Of a stretch of DNA of 64,000 bases, positions 1 to 8,699 are shown piece after piece. This DNA comes from Flavobacteriales bacterium UBA1494 (lineage in GTDB: Bacteria; Bacteroidota; Bacteroidia; Flavobacteriales_E; Vicingaceae). How positions within the stretch are numbered: the stretch's first letter is position 1; each line of letters begins with the position of its first letter. The position numbers were made by a program, and so were the translations under genes. The notes beneath the pieces were generated by a model. It searched no databases. It was not told the DNA's origin and worked only from the letters and a program-made list of their open reading frames with translations. The stretch is from contig CAJJAT010000015.1 in the NCBI GenBank assembly GCA_905182175.1, positions 124,001-188,000 on the forward strand, read 5' to 3'.

Positions 1-1131
1 TATTGCGCCAATAGCCATAATAGCTACTTGCGGCTGATTGATAATCGGGGTTCCCATTACGTTTCCGAAAGTTCCCACGTTTGTTACAGTAAATGTTCCT
101 CCGGAAACCTCGTCGGGGCTTAATTTGTTATTTCTTGCACGATTCGCAAGATCATTTACTTTTTTAGAAAGTCCAACCAAATTCATTTGATCAGCATCTT
201 TAATAACAGGAACTATTAAGTTACCAGAAGGCAATGCAGTAGCCATTCCCAAATTAATGTGCTTGCGCTTTATAATTGTATCTCCACTTACGGAAACATT
301 AATCATTGGCATTTCTTTTATTGCCTTCGCTACAGCTTCCATAATTATTGGAGTAAACGTAATTTTTTCTCCCTCTCGTTGCTGATAGCTGTTTTTTACT
401 TTATTCCTCCACATTACCATTTCAGTAACATCTGCTTCAACAAATGAAGTGACGTGAGCAGAGGTGTTAACTGACATTATCATATGGTCTGAGATCATCT
501 TCCTCATTCTGTCCATCTGAATTATTTCATCTCCTTCACCCATTGAAATTACCTGTTGAGGCTTAGAGGCGACAACTGCAGGAGCTGATTTTGGAGTAAG
601 GACTGCCTGCGGTGCCTTTGAATTGGCCTTTCCTCTGCTTTCAATATACAATACCAAATCGTCTTTGGTAATTCTATCATTCAAGCCTGTACCTTTAATT
701 AAATCTAACTCTGAACCTGATATCCCTTCTTTTTCAGAGATGCTTCTCACCAAAGGGGATAAAAATTTCCCTGAAGGAGAATTTTTTGTCAGTTCTTCAG
801 TCAGCACAGTAGTTGGAGAATTCTGAATTTCTTGAACTGCTTGCGGAGCTTTTTCTTCGATAGTAATTGGGGAAGAAGATCTTGCTACGCCTTCAACTTC
901 AATAATAGCTATAACCTCGCCTACTTTTACTACATCGTCCACTTGAAATAGTATTTTTTTCAGAATTCCTGTTTCTGGTGCAGGAATCTCTGAATCCACT
1001 TTATCAGTTGCAATTTCTAATACTGGCTCTTCAGCTTCAATAGAATCACCTTCGGACTTTAACCAATTAGTTATTGTCGCTTCTGCTACACTCTCGCCCA
1101 TCTTAGGCATTATCAATTCTATTTCGGCCAT
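1..1131 (-). CDS. 2-oxoacid dehydrogenase E2 component (dihydrolipoamide acyltransferase), 3' part cut by window edge
   Basis: This is the core acyltransferase of a 2-oxoacid dehydrogenase complex (branched-chain or pyruvate type), which moves the acyl group from E1 to CoA through a swinging lipoyl arm. The 377 visible codons show one N-terminal lipoyl domain with the lipoylated lysine in ATDKVDSE (Lys44), a Pro/Ala-rich linker, a peripheral-subunit-binding domain near residues 125-165 (SPLVRSISEKEGIS), and most of the catalytic domain (FTPIIMEAVAKAIKEMP, then FTVTNVGTFG). The frame is open at the window edge, so the HxxxDG active-site motif lies outside the window. The start is the ATG directly before the lipoyl domain, 22 bases after a TAnnTTTG element. 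The substrate class cannot be decided here because no E1 gene is in view. Confidence 0.93.
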   Translation of the reverse strand, partial: MAEIELIMPKMGESVAEATITNWLKSEGDSIEAEEPVLEIATDKVDSEIPAPETGILKKILFQVDDVVKVGEVIAIIEVEGVARSSSPITIEEKAPQAVQEIQNSPTTVLTEELTKNSPSGKFLSPLVRSISEKEGISGSELDLIKGTGLNDRITKDDLVLYIESRGKANSKAPQAVLTPKSAPAVVASKPQQVISMGEGDEIIQMDRMRKMISDHMIMSVNTSAHVTSFVEADVTEMVMWRNKVKNSYQQREGEKITFTPIIMEAVAKAIKEMPMINVSVSGDTIIKRKHINLGMATALPSGNLIVPVIKDADQMNLVGLSKKVNDLANRARNNKLSPDEVSGGTFTVTNVGTFGNVMGTPIINQPQVAIMAIGAI

Positions 1132-1153
1132 AATTTGATCTTATTTAATTCTG

Positions 1154-1161
1154 CAAAATTA
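1154..1161 (-). promoter_or_regulatory. -7 promoter element of the E2 gene
   Basis: Read on the minus strand this is TAATTTTG, an exact match to the Bacteroidota -7 consensus TAnnTTTG, 22 bases before the ATG of the E2 gene. No convincing -33 TTTG is seen. Confidence 0.5.
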
Positions 1162-1881
1162 ACCAAATTTTGCATGACCTAATGACGAGAAAGCCACTTG
1201 GTAAGTAACTTGAAGAAGAATAGCTGAGCTACTTTCCAAAAATTTAAATCACACAAAAATTATTAATTTTACCCTAATCTTGATTCGTTTCACATTTTAT
1301 ACACAATCCTTAACAGTTACGACTGTAACAATTAAATATAAGACCTAAATATAACAATTGAAAAACCTCATGGTTTTAAACTATAAACAAAGGTTCACTC
1401 TTGTTCAAATTTAGTTGTTCAAGGAAACCCATAGAGTTCTAACTATGAAAACTTTGCACTTGCGTAAAGTTTATGTTACTTTCGAATTAGCCGTCTCTTT
1501 ATTTTAAATTGTTCGTTCTATCGGACCCACTCCCCTTCTGTTCTGTCGATTGAATTTAGACGGATTATAGTTCTCTATGATCTGACAACGAATTAACCAT
1601 TGGACATGGTTCCTATTAATAATTTTTCTGATCAGACAATTGAAAATCTTACTAATATAATCTTAACTCCTTATTTAAATTAATTGAACGCTTTCCAAAA
1701 CAATCATTACGAGCCTCTTGTTAAAGAGCCTATAATTAAGTTCGGAACTTCTATTTCTAGGTAATCCTTTTTTTAGATTGCAAATTTTATTACCCCTAAT
1801 ATGCTTAAGAAATAACCACTCCGATTCAATGAAAATAATTATTCCTTAAACCAGTATAATGACAAAGCACGTGCCTTTCAT
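1162..1881. other. Long intergenic stretch without a recognisable gene
   Basis: About 0.7 kb lies between the divergent E2 and kbl genes. I see no intact coding frame, RNA gene or strong hairpin. A plus-strand frame from about 1555 to 1760 stays loosely open apart from two stops and could be a gene remnant, but it resembles nothing I know. Divergent control of the two flanking metabolic genes is possible. Confidence 0.5.
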
Positions 1882-1889
1882 TACTTTTG
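1882..1889 (+). promoter_or_regulatory. -7 promoter element of kbl
   Basis: TACTTTTG matches TAnnTTTG exactly and ends 19 bases before the kbl ATG. Confidence 0.5.
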
Positions 1890-1908
1890 AAAAATAAAAT
1901 AGAAAACG

Positions 1909-3099
1909 ATGTACGGAAAAATTAAAGACCACCTGAAAGCAGAACTATCTGAAATAGAAAGTGCAGGCTTATTCAAAAAAGAGAGGATTATTACTTCAGC
2001 ACAAAATGCTGTGATAAGACTAGATAGCGGTCAAGAAGTGTTGAATTTTTGCTCTAATAATTACTTGGGGCTTTCCTCTCACCCGAAAGTGATAAATGCT
2101 GCTAAAGAAGCTTTAGACAGTCACGGCTTCGGTATGTCATCCGTTCGGTTTATTTGCGGAACACAAGATATTCACAAAACGTTAGAGGCAAAATTAGCGG
2201 AATTCTGTGGGACTGAAGACACTATACTATACGCTGCAGCTTTTGATGCAAATGGTGGTGTTTTTGAACCTCTTTTAGGCCCTGAGGATGCTATCATATC
2301 AGACTCGTTAAATCATGCCTCCATAATTGATGGTGTTAGACTTTGTAAAGCTGCTCGATACAGATACGCAAACAATGACATGGCAGACTTAGAAGAGCAA
2401 TTAAAAAAAGCACAAGACCAACGATTCAGGATCATTGTAACTGATGGTGTTTTTTCTATGGATGGATACGTTGCTCAATTGGATAAAATTTGCGACTTGG
2501 CAGATAAGTACGATTCAATGGTTATGGTTGACGATTGTCATTCGCACGGGTTTATTGGAAAAACGGGAAGAGGTACTGCGGAATATTGCAATGTTCTTGG
2601 ACGAGTAGACATAATTACAGGAACCTTAGGTAAAGCTTTAGGTGGGGCTATGGGTGGATTCACGACAGGCAAAAAAGAAATAATCGAAATGTTACGCCAA
2701 AGATCGAGACCTTATTTATTCTCTAACTCGTTAGCTCCGGCAATTGTTGGTGCTTCTAATGCTGTACTTGATTTATTAAAAGAAACGACAGCATTTAGAG
2801 ACACATTAATGGAGAACGTAGCTTACTTTAAACGAGGTGTTAAGGCTGCGGGTTTCGACTTCAAGGATGGCGAGTCAGCTATTGTACCCATTATGCTTTA
2901 CGATGCAAAACTTTCGCAAATTTTTGCTGATAAATTACTTGAAGAAGGAATCTACGTGATTGGCTTCTTTTATCCTGTTGTACCAAAAGACCAGGCAAGA
3001 ATAAGAGTTCAGCTATCTACTGCACACTCTAAAAAACAACTTGATCATGCTATTGCGGCATTTACAAAGATTGGCAAAGAGTTAAACGTAATAGAGTAA
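1909..3099 (+). CDS. kbl: Glycine C-acetyltransferase (2-amino-3-ketobutyrate CoA ligase)
   Basis: This PLP enzyme cleaves 2-amino-3-oxobutyrate with CoA to glycine and acetyl-CoA, the second step of threonine breakdown through threonine dehydrogenase. The 396 residues match the usual length for Kbl. Visible motifs are the alpha-oxoamine synthase start [13 protein letters not shown]-stacking His136 in [19 protein letters not shown] (Asp209, His211) and the Schiff-base lysine Lys242 in [25 protein letters not shown] is typical of Kbl rather than of 8-amino-7-oxononanoate synthase or serine palmitoyltransferase, the related alternatives. It is monocistronic, between its own promoter and a strong terminator. 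No tdh is in the window. Confidence 0.95.
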   Translation: MYGKIKDHLKAELSEIESAGLFKKERIITSAQNAVIRLDSGQEVLNFCSNNYLGLSSHPKVINAAKEALDSHGFGMSSVRFICGTQDIHKTLEAKLAEFCGTEDTILYAAAFDANGGVFEPLLGPEDAIISDSLNHASIIDGVRLCKAARYRYANNDMADLEEQLKKAQDQRFRIIVTDGVFSMDGYVAQLDKICDLADKYDSMVMVDDCHSHGFIGKTGRGTAEYCNVLGRVDIITGTLGKALGGAMGGFTTGKKEIIEMLRQRSRPYLFSNSLAPAIVGASNAVLDLLKETTAFRDTLMENVAYFKRGVKAAGFDFKDGESAIVPIMLYDAKLSQIFADKLLEEGIYVIGFFYPVVPKDQARIRVQLSTAHSKKQLDHAIAAFTKIGKELNVIE

Positions 3100-3113
3100 A
3101 ACCATTTAATTCG

Positions 3114-3161
3114 GACATAAAAAAACCTCAATGAATTAATTCATCGAGGTTTTTTTATGTC
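3114..3161. terminator. Bidirectional terminator between kbl and the PpiD-like gene
   Basis: The arms gacataaaaaaacctc and gaggtttttttatgtc are perfect 16-bp complements, and the 14-bp centre is itself a palindrome, so only one pair in the whole stem is mismatched. The A-run on one side and T-run on the other let it stop transcription from both converging genes. Confidence 0.9.
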
Positions 3162-3173
3162 ACACTTTTTCTA

Positions 3174-5240
3174 CTAATAAAACTTAGTTCTATTGTCAAT
3201 TAAGTCTGCTTTTTCTTTTAATGCATTATAAACAGCTCCGTTATCAACTTTTGCGGCTATCCCTCTAGATTCACTTAATCTAATTTCTGATAAATTTGGC
3301 TCACCTGCATCAACCTTCTTGTCTACAGAAACAACAAATACTCCGTTGTTACCAGCTATTGGCTGACTCAATTGACCAGGTGTTAACGACCAAGCAGCTC
3401 CAACCACCTTAGGCTCTAATCCAATTCCCGCAATGGAAGGGCTTGCAAAAGTTACATTAACATTTTCCACTGTAAGACCTGTTTTAGTTGCTAATTCAGA
3501 AATTTCACTTGCGTCAACTAACTCTTTACTTAACATATCAGCTTTCTTTTCTTGTCTCGCTAAAAACTCCACTCTATTTCTGACTTTGTCTAGAGTAGAG
3601 AATCCTTCGGCGTCTACGTTCTCAACAATGGCGACTACAAACGCTCCATCCACATCTTTTGCTTCAGATACATCTCCTTCTTTAGCATCTTGTGTCCATC
3701 TTGCTAAATCTCTAGATGCGTCTAGGCCTTGTACCAGGTTATCTGATTCATTAAGTATTGCCGAACGCTGTTGAAGATTGTTTTTTGTCAATTCTGCAGC
3801 AAAAGACTCCATATCTGCTACATTAATGGAGAAGCTATTTGCTTGATTAAATAAATCAGCATAGGTTGCTTTGCTTGGCAACACTTCCCGCGTAATCGTT
3901 GCTATTTGAATCTTTTTTACATCTTCCAACTTTTCAGTTACCTCAATAATATGGAACCCAAACTGACTCTCAGCCTTCTTATATTCTCCAATTTCTGCTG
4001 TAAAAGCTGCATCGTTAAATGGCTTTACCATCATACCTTCTGCAAACCAATCTAAATCTCCGCCTTTCTCTGCAGAAACATCGTCATCAGATAATACTAC
4101 TAAAGAATCAAAAGCAACTCCACCTTGCAATGCCATCATTACGCTGTCCGCTGTTTTTTCAGCTAATTCCCTAGTTCTAATTTGAGAACTGATTAAAATA
4201 TGACGAGCCTTAACAGAGTCAGGAGCCATTTTTATAGCTTTAACTTTAGATATAGACCAAGTGCTGCCAATTAATTTAGCACCTGCTACATATGCAGAAT
4301 CTTGATCCCAGAGTGTTGTATCAACTCCTACTGGCGCATTTAATTCAGAATAATAAACTGGAATAAATCCTGCATCTGAATTCGCATTTACAAAAGTTGA
4401 GTCGTTACTGTTGGTTTTAAAATCACCATACATTCTGTCCGCCCATTGTTTGGCTTCTGCCTGATCATCTGAAGAGGGAACAATTGGAAAATAAGCATAT
4501 GCTATTTTTCTACTTGCTTTTTGCTCATACTCTGATTTGGTCTTTTTGTAGAACGAAGAAATTTCTGATTCAGTGAGGTCGGCCGCACTGTCCTCTATTG
4601 CTGTGTAGGGCTTGTAAACATATTTGAAAGCTAACGCTCCGTTATTTTCGTTATACTTCACGTTTGCCAGAGCTGATGGGGTATATATACCTTTTTTTAC
4701 TAAAGTATTGTACTTATCCATTCGGTGATTTCTCTTCAATGCTTGCTCAAAATCAACCCACTGTACTTTTGTAGCCTCGTCATTATCTAAATTTTGAAGA
4801 AATTGAATTACAGCATTAGGATTAAACTGACCTGTGTTCGGATCTGTAAAAGCCTGACGAACTTGAGGGTGGGGATTGTCTCCACTCACCAAATCCATCA
4901 ATTCTTTTGAGGTTACATTTATACCAAGCTCTTCTAATTGTTCACCTACCAATATATCTGAACTCATTTCAGCCCAAACAGATTCTCTGATTGAAGACTT
5001 TGTTCTTTCATCTAATTCCTGTTTAGTTTGCTTTTGGTAGTTCTCATATCCTTTTTGCACTTTATACTCAAACTCTTGAGGAGAAATTTGCTGGCCGTTT
5101 ATCTCAGCTATGCTAGGTGGTGCCTGTTGACCGTTAGATTTTGCGGAAAATAAATCCGTTAGTACAAACGCTAATATTGCTATTCCGATTATGATAAGTA
5201 CGAGAAACGAACGTTCTCTTATTTTTCCAATTATTGCCAT
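3174..5240 (-). CDS. ppiD: Membrane-anchored peptidyl-prolyl isomerase / periplasmic chaperone (PpiD/SurA type)
   Basis: This is a foldase for exported proteins, anchored in the inner membrane with its bulk in the periplasm. The N-terminus has one membrane helix (residues about 10-30, FLVLIIIGIAILAFVLTDLF) with positive flanks, followed by a SurA-N-like chaperone region. A parvulin domain lies at about 340-440 (VKARHILISS, GGDLDWFAEG, QFGFHIIEV). A second, degenerate parvulin-like region may lie near 595-660. At 688 residues the length fits Bacteroidota homologues. It is last in the coaX-lptC operon, about 100 bases after the CNNM gene, which suits a role in outer-membrane assembly. The symbol is by architecture only. 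Confidence 0.87.
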   Translation of the reverse strand: MAIIGKIRERSFLVLIIIGIAILAFVLTDLFSAKSNGQQAPPSIAEINGQQISPQEFEYKVQKGYENYQKQTKQELDERTKSSIRESVWAEMSSDILVGEQLEELGINVTSKELMDLVSGDNPHPQVRQAFTDPNTGQFNPNAVIQFLQNLDNDEATKVQWVDFEQALKRNHRMDKYNTLVKKGIYTPSALANVKYNENNGALAFKYVYKPYTAIEDSAADLTESEISSFYKKTKSEYEQKASRKIAYAYFPIVPSSDDQAEAKQWADRMYGDFKTNSNDSTFVNANSDAGFIPVYYSELNAPVGVDTTLWDQDSAYVAGAKLIGSTWSISKVKAIKMAPDSVKARHILISSQIRTRELAEKTADSVMMALQGGVAFDSLVVLSDDDVSAEKGGDLDWFAEGMMVKPFNDAAFTAEIGEYKKAESQFGFHIIEVTEKLEDVKKIQIATITREVLPSKATYADLFNQANSFSINVADMESFAAELTKNNLQQRSAILNESDNLVQGLDASRDLARWTQDAKEGDVSEAKDVDGAFVVAIVENVDAEGFSTLDKVRNRVEFLARQEKKADMLSKELVDASEISELATKTGLTVENVNVTFASPSIAGIGLEPKVVGAAWSLTPGQLSQPIAGNNGVFVVSVDKKVDAGEPNLSEIRLSESRGIAAKVDNGAVYNALKEKADLIDNRTKFY

Positions 5241-5344
5241 TGAAATATATTAAATTTTTAAGCTTGCGAATATACGATAGTAAACCGAAATACAAAGGCA
5301 TTAAAAATGCTTAATTTAAGGGTAAACAGCTTATATTGAAATTG

Positions 5345-6613
5345 TTAATTATCTTCGTTCAAAACTCGTAAATGAACCAAGTCTATTTTGTTCTGAAAAA
5401 CCTTCTTTACAGTAAAAAGAAACTGGTCTTTTTGAATTTGCTCATTCAGCATTGGAATGCTTTCAAACGTATCAATAATTAACCCTGCTAAGGTTTCGTA
5501 ATTATCAGATTCAGGTAAACCAAGATTGTATTCATTGTTCAAATAATCGACCTCTAAACGCGCTGCAAATAAAAATTCATTGTCATTAATTTTAGTTTCA
5601 ATCAGCGCTTCCTTATCATGCTCATCTTCAATTTCTCCAAAAATCTCTTCAATAATATCCTCAATGGTAACAATTCCTGCAGTACCCCCAAACTCGTCAA
5701 CTACAACAGCAATACTTCGTTTTTGCTGAATAAAAATTTCTAATATCTCATTGGCCTGCATTGACATAGGAATAATAGGCACCGGCAATAAAATTGCTTT
5801 GATGCTCTCCGGTTTTTTAAATAATTCGAACGAATGGGTATATCCTATAATGTTATCAATATTGTCTCTATAAATAAGAATCTTTGAAAGTCCTGTTTCA
5901 ATGAACTGCTCTTTCAGTTTTTCAATATCTTCTTCCATCTCCAGCGCCACTATTTCCGTTCTTGGAATCATACATTCACGAGCTTTTACTTTGGAAAAAT
6001 CAAGTGCATTTTGGAATATTTGAATTTCATGATCTACCGCTTCCTGCGATAAGCTCTGGTCCGCTCCTTCTTTTAGGTAATGTTCTAAATCAATCCGTCC
6101 AAAATTTAAGTCCTCTTCCGAGCTCAATTGAGGAGAGAATATCTTGATTAATAATTCTGAAATCCCAATAACGAGCAACATTGGTAAAAACATAATCCAA
6201 TAAATAATAAACAATGGCAATGCAAAAAAGCGAAGCATTGAATTTGGATTTATGCGAAATAATGTTTTTGGTAAAAACTCAGCAGTGACAAGTATTATTA
6301 AAGTAGATATAATCGTCTGGATCAATAAAATAAAGAGACTACTTTTAGTGTACACTTCAATTTGTGGCTCTAATAATTTAGCCATAAAAATTCCATAAAT
6401 AACCAAGGAAACGTTGTTTCCAACTAACATAGCACCTATAAAACGAGAAGGCCTCTTAAAAAAATTAGCAATAATTTTTGCGAAGAAATCTCCTTGTTTT
6501 CCGTCAAGCTCAATTTTAAGCTTATTGGCCGAAATAAAAGCAATTTCCATTCCTGAAAAGAAAGCTGAAAAAACAAGCGTACTGAGGATGATTCCCCATT
6601 GGTAACTGTCCAT
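5345..6613 (-). CDS. CNNM/CorC-family membrane protein (hemolysin family, DUF21-CBS-CorC_HlyC)
   Basis: This is an inner-membrane protein of the CNNM/CorC family, members of which are linked to Mg2+/Co2+ transport. The first ~170 residues form a DUF21 membrane domain with several helices (start SFFSGMEIAF-like: FSAFFSGMEIAFISANKL). A CBS pair follows at about 200-320 (CMIPRTEIVALE; RSIAVVVDEFGGTAGIVTIE), then an acidic linker (EEIFGEIEDEHD) and a C-terminal CorC_HlyC domain (ETLAGLIIDTF). GldE of gliding motility has the same architecture, but neither gldD nor ssb/mutY is next to this gene, so I do not name it gldE. It sits between a small membrane-protein gene and the PpiD-like gene in the coaX-lptC operon. 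Confidence 0.88.
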   Translation of the reverse strand: MDSYQWGIILSTLVFSAFFSGMEIAFISANKLKIELDGKQGDFFAKIIANFFKRPSRFIGAMLVGNNVSLVIYGIFMAKLLEPQIEVYTKSSLFILLIQTIISTLIILVTAEFLPKTLFRINPNSMLRFFALPLFIIYWIMFLPMLLVIGISELLIKIFSPQLSSEEDLNFGRIDLEHYLKEGADQSLSQEAVDHEIQIFQNALDFSKVKARECMIPRTEIVALEMEEDIEKLKEQFIETGLSKILIYRDNIDNIIGYTHSFELFKKPESIKAILLPVPIIPMSMQANEILEIFIQQKRSIAVVVDEFGGTAGIVTIEDIIEEIFGEIEDEHDKEALIETKINDNEFLFAARLEVDYLNNEYNLGLPESDNYETLAGLIIDTFESIPMLNEQIQKDQFLFTVKKVFQNKIDLVHLRVLNEDN

Positions 6614-6627
6614 GAGTTAAATATAAC

Positions 6628-6840
6628 TTATTTAGCCTTTTTTTCAGCTTCTCTCTCGTGAAACATCCGTTGTTTTCTTCGCATAACAAAAAGAAAAATA
6701 GCAATAACTGAAAATCCAAAAAAGTAAAGCGCGTCGTAAATGCTATTTTTAATCGACCAGAAGATTGCAATTAGGAAGGTAGCGATAGCAATTACCAGCC
6801 ATGCCTTTTCCATGAACTTAATTACTTTTATCATTGTCAA
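6628..6840 (-). CDS. Small two-helix membrane protein
   Basis: This 70-residue protein has two predicted membrane helices (AWLVIAIATFLIAIFW and ALYFFGFSVIAIFLFVM) and a highly charged Arg/Lys/Glu tail (MRRKQRMFHEREAEKKAK) that should face the cytoplasm. I recognise no family by motif. It overlaps the end of lptC by 23 bases and lies 14 bases before the CNNM gene, so translation is probably coupled. Its position inside a conserved envelope operon suggests an accessory role in that pathway. It is credible as a gene because of the tight spacing and the clean helix pattern. Confidence 0.75.
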   Translation of the reverse strand: MTMIKVIKFMEKAWLVIAIATFLIAIFWSIKNSIYDALYFFGFSVIAIFLFVMRRKQRMFHEREAEKKAK

Positions 6841-7384
6841 TGTTTATTATACCTGTAATGTTTAGTATTCTGTATTCAGTAAAATCTTGGTTTGAGATTA
6901 ATCCGGTTCCCTGAATAACTTGGTCCTCGATAGTTATTTTAACAAATACATCTGAGGTTATCTGCTCAGTATTTCTATCCCAGTACAATTTCTCTGTATT
7001 TAGCCTTTCCCCCTTCTCGTTTACAACCACAACATCTTCATGGGCTTCCATTTTGTTGGCATAGGTTGAATCAATAGCGTAATTTGAGGTCAACATTGAG
7101 GTCACAACCATTTGTTCGTCAAATATTTGAACCTTTACTCCTTCCGGCATTTCATTGTAGCTCTTTTCTCCTTCAAATTGATGTAAAACAGGGGTGTTTA
7201 ACTGAAAAAGCACTTTACCCTTTGTACTGTGCATTACCTCTACCTCCTTGACAGTTTGATCTGGCTGTAGCTCTCCCTTTGTTAGTCTTTTAACCTCTTC
7301 CAAATCGTTAGAACAAGAAAAAAAAACTCCAAAAAACGCTGCGAAACAGCATTTTAATAGAGTGCTTTTGACTTCTTTATTCAT
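6818..7384 (-). CDS. lptC: LPS export ABC transporter periplasmic protein LptC
   Basis: LptC links the LptB2FG transporter in the inner membrane to the periplasmic LptA bridge that carries lipopolysaccharide outward. The 188-residue protein has a short hydrophobic N-terminus ending in Cys24 (VFFSC), so it is probably a lipoprotein. It then shows the LptC pattern: a VMHSTKGKVLFQLNTP start, MPEGVKVQIFD, NKMEAHEDVVVVNEKGERL, TEKLYWDRNTEQITSD and a closing QGTGLISNQDF. The length is normal for the family. It lies 11 bases after the TPR gene and overlaps the small membrane-protein gene. No other lpt gene is in the window. Confidence 0.9.
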   Translation of the reverse strand: MNKEVKSTLLKCCFAAFFGVFFSCSNDLEEVKRLTKGELQPDQTVKEVEVMHSTKGKVLFQLNTPVLHQFEGEKSYNEMPEGVKVQIFDEQMVVTSMLTSNYAIDSTYANKMEAHEDVVVVNEKGERLNTEKLYWDRNTEQITSDVFVKITIEDQVIQGTGLISNQDFTEYRILNITGIINIDNDKSN

Positions 7385-7395
7385 TGATCGGTTAA

Positions 7396-8688
7396 TTAAA
7401 ATCTAGCCTTCGTTGACTCTCCAATCCAACAACCTATATTAATTACATCACCTTCCTTAGTTCCGCCAAAGAAACAATCTTCTTTAGTTGGAAAGTATTT
7501 GTTGTAGGTTGCAATCTTTGTGTTTGCTTTTCCTGATACTGACGGGTCAATTGATTTTGCTTTTGCGTAATAATCAGCAGCCAACCAGTATATTGCTTTT
7601 TGTTTGCAAGCATCCTCTCCACCGCAAGAAGAACTCCCTGCTATCATATCTCCAATCATTAAGTAAGGTAAGCCCCATCCACTTTTTAAGCTTGCTGCTT
7701 TTCTAGCATTTGTCCTAGCCGGACCATATTTACCTGCACTACTTTGAGATTGAGCTAACTCAATGTAGTAATCAGCTTTTTTCGTTTCATCTTGCGCCAG
7801 ATTAATAGCTTGTTGAAAGAAGTTTTCAGCAGCACCATATTCCTTGCCTTTCAGACTCATAATACCCATTTTTTCAGCAGACACTGATGATGGGTTTGAT
7901 GCATGTAACTCTTTCGCTATTGTAAAAAATATTGGAGCATCTGTACAACCCTTTTTATCTAAAATATTAGCCGTCCTTTCCATCCAACTTGCATCAGCTT
8001 TGTTCTGCTCATATCCCTCATTCGCCATTTTTATCAATATTTCGCAACTTAAATAAGGACTTGCTATATCGTTTACGTTCTCTTGTGCTTGAAGGTAATA
8101 CTTTTGAGTAGTCTTGGCTTCATACTTGGAAACGTTGTATGCTAAAATTTCAGAGAGTTCTCCAAAAATTTTAACGACGTCTTCTTTTGTTTTTTTCTCT
8201 GCCCGCTCCATCAATATCGCAGCATTCATGTAAGAAGCAATTGTTCCAGCTTCAGATCCTTTACCCCCTTCAGTAATCGCACTTTCTAATGTTACACAAG
8301 CTAACTCGGGCTGATCACTTTTATACCGCAATTGGTCTGTTCCTTTTCTACCAGCCGTTTTGCCGCTATTACTTCCGAAATTCTCTATTCTTCTATCGTA
8401 AACAGCAATTAAAGAATCAATCAGGATTTCTTTCTTTTCACCTTTTACTTTGCCTAGTTTTCGTCTTAACAGATTAACTCCATCTACATACATTTTCTCT
8501 GAAGATGCAGGGCAAATGTCATACGTTACTTGCCAATACTTATAAGCATCATTGTACGATTTTTGCTTGTAATAACTTTGATATAGAGATAGGTTCTCAA
8601 TGCACTTTATGCTATCAGCACCATATTTCTGCCCGAATGAACTTCCTGCCATTAAAGCTACTATCATTAATAATCCTAATTTTTTCAT
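7396..8688 (-). CDS. Secreted tetratricopeptide-repeat protein of unknown function
   Basis: About 430 residues start with a signal peptide (MKKLGLLMIVALMAGSSFGQ), followed by helical repeats of TPR type (for example YKQKSYNDAYKYWQVTYDIC and GKEYGAAENFFQQAINLA). A Cys-containing tail ends in GGTKEGDVINIGCWIGES. I chose the ATG at 8688 rather than the one at 8727: it puts the signal peptide at the N-terminus and avoids a 28-base overlap with the upstream gene. The placement between an outer-membrane barrel gene and lptC recurs in Flavobacteriia, so a periplasmic role in envelope assembly is likely, but the function is unknown. Confidence 0.82.
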   Translation of the reverse strand: MKKLGLLMIVALMAGSSFGQKYGADSIKCIENLSLYQSYYKQKSYNDAYKYWQVTYDICPASSEKMYVDGVNLLRRKLGKVKGEKKEILIDSLIAVYDRRIENFGSNSGKTAGRKGTDQLRYKSDQPELACVTLESAITEGGKGSEAGTIASYMNAAILMERAEKKTKEDVVKIFGELSEILAYNVSKYEAKTTQKYYLQAQENVNDIASPYLSCEILIKMANEGYEQNKADASWMERTANILDKKGCTDAPIFFTIAKELHASNPSSVSAEKMGIMSLKGKEYGAAENFFQQAINLAQDETKKADYYIELAQSQSSAGKYGPARTNARKAASLKSGWGLPYLMIGDMIAGSSSCGGEDACKQKAIYWLAADYYAKAKSIDPSVSGKANTKIATYNKYFPTKEDCFFGGTKEGDVINIGCWIGESTKARF

Positions 8689-8699
8689 ATCTGTTTTAA

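Noticed and set aside
5345-6613. Naming the CNNM/CorC protein GldE
   Set aside because: The architecture is shared, but gldD and the usual gliding neighbours are absent and the operon is an envelope-assembly one.
6522-6770. Minus-strand 82-codon frame bridging the small membrane protein and the CNNM gene
   Set aside because: It overlaps both real genes in another frame; the 70-residue frame has better spacing and helix pattern.
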